Virus record (IMG/VR): IMGVR_UViG_3300046660_000385 | Coordinates: 1-64,000 of that record | Length of the DNA stretch: 64,000 nt | Source of the DNA: a virus | Direction: 5' to 3' (one strand) | In this document: positions 57,054-64,000 of the stretch, one piece after another | Numbering within the stretch: the first letter of the stretch is position 1 | Layout: the number at the start of each line of letters is the position of its first letter | Position numbers and translations under genes: made by a program | Notes under the pieces: model-generated | The model's input: only the letters and a program-made list of their open reading frames with translations | Databases searched by the model: none | What the model was told of the DNA's origin: nothing

Positions 57054-58328
57054 ATGGCGACCGACGGCAACATCAACCTGGGCGACCTGAGCGGGAAGGT
57101 CACGCCGTTCCTGCTGGCAGGGTCGCTTGAGTCGGCGCTGCCGTTGCCGCCGTTCGCGCTCGACGCCACCGGCGAGACCGGCCAGGCGTTCGAGGGGTTC
57201 GCGCCGGCCCTGCAGCTGGCGGCGTTCAGCGGCGACGGCGGCATGGCCGACGGCATGGTGCTGCGCGCGCCGCGCCTGCAGGCGCTGGCGGTCGCCGGTG
57301 CCAGCATCAACGCGATCCTCGCCCTGCCGGCCTTTGGCGCGGCCGGCTCGCTCGACGGGCCACTGGCCCTGCCGCCCCTGGCCCTCTCGGCCAGCGGCGC
57401 CGCCGGCGCCACCGCCCAGGGCGCGCTGGCGCTGTCCGCGTTCCAGCTGGCGGCGCAGGCGATCGACCACGCCGCCCTCGCGCTGCCGCCGTTCGATCTG
57501 GCCGGCGCGATGCTGGCGGGACAGCTGGCGCGCGGGCAAAGCCAGCTGGCCGGCTGGATTCTGGACGCCGAGGCCTGGCGTGACACCCTTGCCAGCGGCC
57601 AGGCCCAGCTGCCGCTGCTGCAGTTGCAGGCGGTCGGGCGCGCCGACAGCGCGATCGACGCCGTCATCACCCTGAGCGCCCCGGAACTGGCCGCCGCCGC
57701 CGTCAGCGGCAGCGTGGCCACCGCTTCCCTGACCGTGCCGCTGTATGCCAGCGCGGCGGACGGCGAGGGCGGCCCCGGCGCCATCGCCGAGATCATCGGC
57801 AGCGCGACCGTGCTGCTGCCGGCGTTCGGCGCCAGCGCCGTCACCGTGCACCTGGCCCGCCCGGCCGCCGCCGCCGTGCTGCTCAACACGCGCATCAAGG
57901 GCGTCACCCGCTACGAGGGCCTGGCCGCCAACAGTTTCGCCACCTTCGCCGGGGTCCAGCTGGCCGCCACCCCCGACGGGATCGTCGCGCTGATGGGCGA
58001 GACCGATCTCGGATTCCCGATAACGGCCAGCATCACGGCCGGCACCAGCGACTTCGGCGCTGCCGAGAGGAAGCGGATCGAGGCCGGCTACGTCGGCTAC
58101 CGGGCCGGCGGCGACATGGAACTGACGCTTATCACCGACGAACACCACGAATACACCTACCGGCTCGCCGCGCGCCAGATGGCCGATGCGATTCACGGCA
58201 ATCGCGTGAAATTCGGCCGTGGCGTGGACGGCCGCTACTGGCAGTGGAAGCTGGCCAACACGGGCGGCGGCGCGTTCGAGCTGGCCAGCGTGCAGCTGGA
58301 CGTGGTTCCCCTGTCGCGCAGCGTATGA
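57054..58328 (+). CDS. tail protein with LxLPPFxL repeats
   Basis: 424 aa. About 1-290: at least eight short units such as LPLPPFALDATG, LALPPLALSASG, LALPPFDLAG, spaced about 20-25 residues, likely a beta-solenoid or stacked strands. About 300-424: a conserved domain (TAGTSDFGAAERKRIEAGYV, LTLITDEHHEYTYRL, GVDGRYWQWKLANTGG) known from several phages. Stop overlaps the next ATG by 4 bases. Confidence 0.73.
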   Translation: MATDGNINLGDLSGKVTPFLLAGSLESALPLPPFALDATGETGQAFEGFAPALQLAAFSGDGGMADGMVLRAPRLQALAVAGASINAILALPAFGAAGSLDGPLALPPLALSASGAAGATAQGALALSAFQLAAQAIDHAALALPPFDLAGAMLAGQLARGQSQLAGWILDAEAWRDTLASGQAQLPLLQLQAVGRADSAIDAVITLSAPELAAAAVSGSVATASLTVPLYASAADGEGGPGAIAEIIGSATVLLPAFGASAVTVHLARPAAAAVLLNTRIKGVTRYEGLAANSFATFAGVQLAATPDGIVALMGETDLGFPITASITAGTSDFGAAERKRIEAGYVGYRAGGDMELTLITDEHHEYTYRLAARQMADAIHGNRVKFGRGVDGRYWQWKLANTGGGAFELASVQLDVVPLSRSV

Positions 58329-60388
58329 GCGGCAACGACGGCAAGATCGACGATGTCCGGCCGTATGGCGGCCTGGTGCAGGTGCAGACGGCCGGCGACC
58401 CCGAGCTGGCCATGTCGTACCGCCTGGACGGCCTGCGCCTGCTGGGCAAGCTGCTGAACACGACCGCGCTGACCTCGCGCCAGGACGACGGTCCGGGCGG
58501 CTTCCACCAGCTGGTGCGCATGCAGCCGGACGGCACCCGCCTGAGCGCGATCACCAACAACGGCCATCACATCGTGCGCATCGAAACCCCCGAGGCGCTG
58601 CGCGAAAGCGAGGCCGGCACCCACAGCGCCCACGTCTCGACGCCGCCCCAGTCCGAGCACCAGCGCCACAACGTCGAGGGCGGCTTCAAGGACCCGCCGC
58701 TGCCGTGGCCGCCGATGCCGCAGCACAAGCACGAGGACGAGGAAGAAGAAGAAAAGAAGGACGGCTACGAGTACATGTGGGTCGGCGCCCGCTACACGAG
58801 CCAGAACGTGCCGTTCGACGTGCTGGCCGCCATGATGATCGAGCCGGACAGCGCCCCCTTGTTCCGCGACAGCGAGCTGCCCAAGCGCGGCATCGTCGAC
58901 AACATCAACTGGTGGGGGATCAATGCGCTGGCCGTCAAGCAGGGCGACGACGGCGAATGGAGCCTGGACACCGAGCCTTATGGCGTGTTCCCGGACGTCG
59001 ACAGCGCGATCCAGGACCTGTACGACAGCTGGTACGGCAACTTCGGCGGCCCCGGCGGCGAGTTCGACCGCGCCGAGAACCACATCGTGCTCGGCACCCA
59101 CGCGATCGAGGTCGAGGTCAACAACGACGACGACGGCAGGTTCCTCATTTCGGCCAACGGCCTGCGCTGCGAGTCGATCTACCAGTGGCAGCCCGGGATG
59201 AACGACCAGTGGGTCGGCTACGACCCCTACGCCACCGACCAGACCGGCGCCGCGGTGCGCAACGTCGGCGACCGCCAGCTGGGCGATTATTTCAGGGACG
59301 CCCCGAACGTGCTGTGGGACGTGGTGTTCACGCTCGACCCCTACGAGGACCTGCAGGACACGCCCTGCGACGACCGCCCGGCCATGCTGGGCGCGCGCCG
59401 CGCGCTGGAACGCGAGGCCGGCATGGTCACGCAGATCCTGCCGGGCGACTACATCCTGGCCCTGCATGCGATGGACACCATGCCGCAGCTGCGCTCAAAC
59501 CGCGCCGGCCAGCAGATCCCGCTGTACCAGAGCGACCAGAGCGGCCTGGCGTACCGCAGCACGTTCTCCGACTACGACGAGTACATGAAGCCGGTCGACA
59601 CCACGACCAACCTGGGCGTCGAGATCGAGGTCCGGCTGGGCAAGGGCAACCGCGAGACCGTCTACAACTTCTCGACCACGATCCCCGAGTCGAGCTACGA
59701 CAACTGGGTCAACTATCCGTACGGCATGGACTGGTGGGAGCCGTGCGACCCGGACGGCGGCCCGAACCCGGCCGGCCTGAACTTCGCGCCGCAGTATCTC
59801 GCCATCAACCCGCTGGCCGGCACCGCGGAGTGGGTCAACCACGACAAGGTCGACCTGTACCCGATCCTCGGCGGCGGCCACTACAGCCACCCCGGCGACA
59901 CCCGCGTGCCCCTGTTCATCTACATCCACGTCGTGCCGTGGTCCCAGCCGTCCGACGAGCACTGGGCCGAGAACGCCGGCCGCGCGCTGTTCAAGGTGCT
60001 GGAAGCGGCCACCGCCGGCGTGTACGGCGCCTCGATGATGAGCGACCCCGGCGGCGAAGGCGGCTGCGTCGCCATCTTCGAGGGCACCAGCAAGTCGATG
60101 CTGTGGAAGTACAACGCGATGTCCCAGGCGCTGGAAGCGGTGCCGGTGGTGAGCGAAGTCGACGACTATCCGTACGGCTGGCAGGAGGACCCGAACAGCC
60201 CCAACGGCGGCTTCCAGAGTCCCTACGAAATGACGATGTACTGGTACTACCCGTACAAGTACATCGAGCGCAACAACTGCAACAACAGCATCGGCATCGC
60301 CATCACGGCCGTCTACGACTCGTTCAGCTTCGACCACGGCCAGCACCGCTATTTCGCCGACCCGCCCGACACCGGCGACTGCTGCTGA
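58325..60388 (+). CDS. large hypothetical virion protein
   Basis: 687 aa from the ATG at 58325. An acidic, charged stretch (HEDEEEEEKKDGYEYMW) near 140 separates an N-terminal domain (GGLVQVQTAGDPEL) from a long Trp/Tyr/Asp-rich body (INWWGINALAVKQGDDG, WVGYDPYATDQTG). Ends PDTGDCC. No family recognised; tail-associated by place. Confidence 0.7.
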   Translation: MSGNDGKIDDVRPYGGLVQVQTAGDPELAMSYRLDGLRLLGKLLNTTALTSRQDDGPGGFHQLVRMQPDGTRLSAITNNGHHIVRIETPEALRESEAGTHSAHVSTPPQSEHQRHNVEGGFKDPPLPWPPMPQHKHEDEEEEEKKDGYEYMWVGARYTSQNVPFDVLAAMMIEPDSAPLFRDSELPKRGIVDNINWWGINALAVKQGDDGEWSLDTEPYGVFPDVDSAIQDLYDSWYGNFGGPGGEFDRAENHIVLGTHAIEVEVNNDDDGRFLISANGLRCESIYQWQPGMNDQWVGYDPYATDQTGAAVRNVGDRQLGDYFRDAPNVLWDVVFTLDPYEDLQDTPCDDRPAMLGARRALEREAGMVTQILPGDYILALHAMDTMPQLRSNRAGQQIPLYQSDQSGLAYRSTFSDYDEYMKPVDTTTNLGVEIEVRLGKGNRETVYNFSTTIPESSYDNWVNYPYGMDWWEPCDPDGGPNPAGLNFAPQYLAINPLAGTAEWVNHDKVDLYPILGGGHYSHPGDTRVPLFIYIHVVPWSQPSDEHWAENAGRALFKVLEAATAGVYGASMMSDPGGEGGCVAIFEGTSKSMLWKYNAMSQALEAVPVVSEVDDYPYGWQEDPNSPNGGFQSPYEMTMYWYYPYKYIERNNCNNSIGIAITAVYDSFSFDHGQHRYFADPPDTGDCC

Positions 60389-60409
60389 TCCCCTTTCCCG
60401 GAGCGCCCC

Positions 60410-62761
60410 ATGAGCCTGAAAGACTTCGACCCGAGCGACCTCGACCCGGACAACCCGCCCGATCCGCCACTGCCGATCCCGCTGCCGGCGCCGATGCCGC
60501 TGGCGCCGCTGCCCACCCTGCCGCCGCCGCCGCTGCTGTCGAGCATGCCGATGTTCCCGCCACCGGCGGAAACCGGCTCGTTGGGTGGCGGCGGCCCGGC
60601 CGTGGTCGACCCGGTCGGCGTCGATCCGCACGACCCGGCGACATGGAACATCCTGGACGACGGCAACGACGTCGCCCGCATCGTCCAGAGCTTCCTCACC
60701 GCCTCCGACGACGCCCAGAGCGCCGCGTTCGAGGCGCTGTCGAACCTGTACTCGGTGATGACGGGCTTTACCCCGCTGAACCAGCCGAGCCTGGCGTCCG
60801 GCCAGCTGGCCCAGCCGACACTGGCGCCGCCCCCGCCTGACCCCGGCCCCGGCGACAACCAGTTCCCGTCGCTGCCGCCGATGCCGCCGATCGGCCGGGT
60901 CGACACCTTCGAGCCGCCGCCGCCGCCGCTGTTCGACGTCGCCGCCCCCGCCATTGCCGACCTCGAACTGCCCGACCCGATCGACGTCACGATGCCGGAC
61001 GAGCCGGTGCTGCTGGACGTGGTCGCGCCGCCGCCGCCCGACTTCGTGCTGCCGCCAAGCCCGACCCTGATCGAACTGGCGATCCCCGAGCCGCCGGCGA
61101 TCGAGCTGCCGCTGTTCGACGCCAGCCTCGGCGCCCGCCCCGAGCTGCCCGCGACCGCGCTGGTCTACCACGAGGTCGAATACAACTCGGCGCTGCTGAA
61201 CGCCGCCAACGCGCGCCTGGGCCAGCTGCTGCTGGACGAGCGTGCCACCGGCATCCTGCCGGAACACGAGCAGGCACTGTGGGAGCGGGCCGCCGCGCGC
61301 GAAGCGCAGCTGACCCGCCGCGCCGTGGGCGAGGCCCAGCGCATGCTGCGCGCCCGCGGCTTCGCCATGCCGGACGACACGCTCGCGCGCGTGGTGCAGC
61401 AGGCCCTGCACGCCGGCATGGCGCGCTCGAACGCGCTGGCGCGCGCGGTCGCGGTCGAACGCGCCAACCTGGCCCAGCAGAACCTGCGCTTTGCGATCGA
61501 GGGCACGATCTCGGCCGAGGCGCGCATGCTCGACAAGCACAACGCCGTGCAGCAGCGCGCCCTCGAAGCGGCCAAGGCCGTCATCGCCACCGAGATCCAG
61601 CTGTTCAACGCCCAGGTCAACCTGATGCGCGCCGACGTCGCCGCCTTTTCGATGAAGGCCGAGGTGTTCAAGGCCAGGCTGCAGCAGGCGCTGGCTTCTG
61701 TTGCCGTCTACCGCGCCCAGATCGAGGCCGCGATCGTGCGCGGCGAGGTCAACGGCCAGATGCTGGCGATCTACCAGGCGCAGATCAACGGCGTGCGCGT
61801 GGTCGCCGACACCTATAAAACCCAGGTCGAGGCGGCCCAGCAGATGGCCGACGCCAACAAGGCGCGCGCCGACCAGTACAAGGCCCGGATCGAGGCCTAC
61901 CAGGCGCAGGTGTCGGCCATGCAGAGCGACTACGAGCGCTACGCCGCCGCCGTGCGCGGCCAGACCGAGCGCGCATCCCTGTTCGAGAAGCAGGTCGGCG
62001 CGTTCCGCGCCCGCGTCGGCGGCTTCGAGGCGCTGGTCAAGGCCAAGACCGGCCTGATCGACCTGGCCGTCAAGGCCGAGGTCGAATTCCCGCTCGAAGA
62101 ATACCGTGCCCGCACCGACGCCTACCGCGCCAGTTCCGAGGTGGCGGTCGAGCAGGTGAGGGCGCTGGCCAGCCAGTACGGCGCGCGCGTGCGCGCGTTC
62201 GCTACCGCCGAGGGCGTGGCGATGGAGAACGCCGAGGTCGGCGTGAAGGTGGCCCAGGTCGTGGCCGAGGCCGCGATCAGCGCAGCCAGCCTCGGCGTCG
62301 AGACCGCCCGCGAGAACCTGGCCGCGACCCAGATCCGCACCCAGATGACGGAGCAGGCCGCACGCTCGGCCGCGCAGATCGCCGGCCAGATCGGCGCCGC
62401 CGCCGCCTCGATGACGACCACCCACACCATGACCAGCAATGCCAGCTCGTCCTCGACCAGCAACAGCGACACCACGTCGAGCAGCTTTGTCAACAGCACG
62501 ACCGCGGTCAACTCGACCAGCAACAACGTGAGCATGAACCACAGCGACAGCACCATTTCCGGCAACACCACGAACAAGACCGTCAGCAACGTGACCGGGC
62601 GCCACAACAACCGCGGCACCAGCAACACCTACAGCAATGCGACCAGCGTCAACTACAGCGACTCGCATTCGGTCGCAATGAGCAACACGAACAGCATGAC
62701 CAACAACTTCACGTTCGCTTCGTCGTTCGAGCGCGTCGACCGTACCGTGCACAAGGATTGA
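60410..62761 (+). CDS. long coiled-coil virion protein, paralogue A
   Basis: 783 aa. Pro-rich N-terminus (PLPIPLPAPMPLAPLPTL), about 260-610 helical coiled-coil (e.g. AYQAQVSAMQSDYERYAAA), then a Ser/Thr/Asn-rich tail (NASSSSTSNSDTTSSSFVNS). The next gene is its paralogue. Possibly an injected internal or tape-measure-like protein; no transmembrane segment. Confidence 0.73.
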   Translation: MSLKDFDPSDLDPDNPPDPPLPIPLPAPMPLAPLPTLPPPPLLSSMPMFPPPAETGSLGGGGPAVVDPVGVDPHDPATWNILDDGNDVARIVQSFLTASDDAQSAAFEALSNLYSVMTGFTPLNQPSLASGQLAQPTLAPPPPDPGPGDNQFPSLPPMPPIGRVDTFEPPPPPLFDVAAPAIADLELPDPIDVTMPDEPVLLDVVAPPPPDFVLPPSPTLIELAIPEPPAIELPLFDASLGARPELPATALVYHEVEYNSALLNAANARLGQLLLDERATGILPEHEQALWERAAAREAQLTRRAVGEAQRMLRARGFAMPDDTLARVVQQALHAGMARSNALARAVAVERANLAQQNLRFAIEGTISAEARMLDKHNAVQQRALEAAKAVIATEIQLFNAQVNLMRADVAAFSMKAEVFKARLQQALASVAVYRAQIEAAIVRGEVNGQMLAIYQAQINGVRVVADTYKTQVEAAQQMADANKARADQYKARIEAYQAQVSAMQSDYERYAAAVRGQTERASLFEKQVGAFRARVGGFEALVKAKTGLIDLAVKAEVEFPLEEYRARTDAYRASSEVAVEQVRALASQYGARVRAFATAEGVAMENAEVGVKVAQVVAEAAISAASLGVETARENLAATQIRTQMTEQAARSAAQIAGQIGAAAASMTTTHTMTSNASSSSTSNSDTTSSSFVNSTTAVNSTSNNVSMNHSDSTISGNTTNKTVSNVTGRHNNRGTSNTYSNATSVNYSDSHSVAMSNTNSMTNNFTFASSFERVDRTVHKD

Positions 62762-62771
62762 GGAGGACCCG

Positions 62772-64000
62772 ATGGCTGACCCGACCACCCCGCTTGACGC
62801 GACCGACGTGACCGAAGCGGCGCCGACCATCCCGACGGTGCCCTCGCCGGTCAGCCAGCTGCCGCCGCCGCCGGCGTTCGATCCACCGCCGCCGCCGGCG
62901 CAGAAAGCCACCGTCGACGCCCTCAGCGCCGCCCTGACCTACATTTCCGGCAACCTGTCGGGTAACGCGATGGCGCTCGGCCAGGCCGCGATCGAGGCGC
63001 TGGCGTCGATCGACCTGCAGCTGCCCGAGATCGTGTCGCCCTCGCTCGACATCCCGACCGTCACCCTCGCCGGCACGCCCGGCCCGGACGCCCCGAGCGA
63101 CCTGTCGGTCGTGCTGCCCGAGGCGCCCGTCGCACCAAGCCTGCCCGAGCCGCGTTCACTGGGCGACCTGGACGTCCCGCAATACGACCTGAGCGCGCCG
63201 CTGCTCATCGACGTGCCGCTGCCGGACCCGTTCGACCTCCTGGTGCCCGGCCCGCCCGAACTGGGCGACGTCAGCGCCCCGGTCGAGCCGGATTTCACGC
63301 TGCCGGCCGTGCCGGACCTGGTCGCGCTGGCGCTGCCGGACGCCCCCAGCTTCGACGTGCCCACCTTTACCGACGAGGCCCCGGCGCCGATCCTGCCGCC
63401 CGAGCTGGAATTCACCTGGGCCGAGGTCGAGTACCAGTCGGACCTGCTGGCCGACGTCAACAGCCGCCTGCTCGCGCTGGTACAGGGCGCCTGGTCGGCG
63501 CTGCCGGTCGAGGTCGAGCAGCGGATCTGGGATAAAAGCGTGGACGAGGCGGCCCCCGCGACCGCCCGCAGCGTCGACGAGGCCGCGCAGCAGGTCGCCG
63601 CGCGCGGGTTTGCCCTGCCCGGCGGCGAGATGGTGCGGCTGGTGCAGGGCGCGGTCAACGCCGGCATCGACCACGACCGCGACGCCAGCCGCGAGCTGAT
63701 GACCGCGCAGGCCCGCATGCAGGTGGCGAACTTCGCGTTCGCGTTCTCCAACGCCATGCAGCTTGAGGGCCAGCTGATCGCCCTGTACAACCAGGTCCAG
63801 CAGCGCGCGCTGGATGGCGCCCGCTACCGGGTCGAGGCCGCCATGCAGCTGTTCGACGCGCGCGTGAACCTGTACCAGGCCGAGGTGCAGGCGTTCGGCG
63901 CCAAGGCCGAGGTGTTCAAGGCGCGCCTCACGGCTGTCCTCAGCCGCCTGGATCTCTACAAGGCCGAGCTGGAAGCGGTCAAGGCGAAAGGCCAGCTGAA
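62772..64000 (+). CDS. coiled-coil virion protein, paralogue B (partial, runs off window)
   Basis: First 409 codons; ends at the window edge. Pro/Asp-rich N-terminus (PSPVSQLPPPPAFDPPPPP), then WAEVEYQSDLLADVNSRLLA, RIWDKSVDEAAPATARSVDE, RGFALPGGEMVRLVQGAVNA, VNLYQAEVQAFGAKAEVFKA. These align in order with 60410-62761 (VEYNSALLN, RGFAMPDDTLARVVQQAL, VNLMRADVAAFSMKAEVFKA), so they are tandem duplicates. AGGAGG before the ATG at 62772. Confidence 0.8.
   Translation, partial: MADPTTPLDATDVTEAAPTIPTVPSPVSQLPPPPAFDPPPPPAQKATVDALSAALTYISGNLSGNAMALGQAAIEALASIDLQLPEIVSPSLDIPTVTLAGTPGPDAPSDLSVVLPEAPVAPSLPEPRSLGDLDVPQYDLSAPLLIDVPLPDPFDLLVPGPPELGDVSAPVEPDFTLPAVPDLVALALPDAPSFDVPTFTDEAPAPILPPELEFTWAEVEYQSDLLADVNSRLLALVQGAWSALPVEVEQRIWDKSVDEAAPATARSVDEAAQQVAARGFALPGGEMVRLVQGAVNAGIDHDRDASRELMTAQARMQVANFAFAFSNAMQLEGQLIALYNQVQQRALDGARYRVEAAMQLFDARVNLYQAEVQAFGAKAEVFKARLTAVLSRLDLYKAELEAVKAKGQL

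Noticed and set aside
59495-62911. Very long open frame on the minus strand opposite the coiled-coil and 58325 genes
   Set aside because: Typical antisense frame of GC-rich DNA: His/Arg/Gly/Val-rich translation, no domain pattern, no ribosome-binding site, and it fully overlaps well-supported plus genes. The same holds for minus frames at 45960-48023 and 56187-58196.

Overview
The window is 64 kb of GC-rich DNA from a temperate bacteriophage. It very probably lives in the lysogenic state as a plasmid (a phage-plasmid) in a betaproteobacterial host, perhaps an Oxalobacteraceae/Burkholderiales member. The host guess rests on the high GC content and on two H-NS proteins carrying the betaproteobacterial KYRDPxxGxTW motif. 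Phage identity rests on small and large terminase, portal, scaffold, N4-gp56-like capsid and several virion/tail proteins, plus a lambda-like immunity region. The plasmid lifestyle is inferred from a TrfA-family replication initiator (cut by the left edge), a ParA/ParB pair, two copies of a perfect 23-bp palindrome near parAB (one inside parB), a serine resolvase, and an integrase reduced to its N-terminal domain.

Layout. Positions 1-13000 (minus strand): leftward operon with replication initiator, two H-NS genes, a run of small overlapping genes, parB-parA, then ThyX-like, NinB, DGQHR/ParB-like, SSB, PD-(D/E)XK exonuclease and a conserved recombination-associated gene. Positions 13000-14000: immunity switch. 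A CI-like repressor (minus) is flanked by two inverted copies of one 27-bp operator/promoter element, giving a leftward (pL-like) and a rightward (pR-like) promoter. Positions 14000-21160 (plus): early rightward operon with a Cro-like/DUF4406 fusion, Ref-type nuclease, SF2 helicase, Toprim primase, VWA protein, DUF1064 protein and a zinc-finger protein in the position of a Q antiterminator. Positions 21400-28580 (plus): receptor-binding/fibre cluster. Positions 28600-34900 (minus): accessory operon of about 15 small genes ending with a RadC-family gene; five of its gaps hold the same two-hairpin repeat. Positions 35000-38046 (plus): terminase genes and resolvase. Positions 38100-41250 (minus): second accessory cluster (HAD, winged-helix and other small proteins). 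Positions 41300-64000 (plus): putative glycan-degrading spike, portal, scaffold, capsid, methyltransferase-glycosyltransferase fusion, adaptor and large virion proteins, the last one cut by the right edge.

How it works together (inference): in the lysogen the repressor shuts both early promoters while parAB, which has its own promoter region and is insulated by a terminator, keeps the plasmid partitioned. On induction the leftward operon supplies recombination functions and the rightward operon supplies replication, ending in a probable antiterminator that would open the late genes. Most neighbours overlap by 1-4 bases (ATGA/GTGA), so translational coupling is the rule. No tRNA, CRISPR array, transposon, holin or endolysin was recognised.
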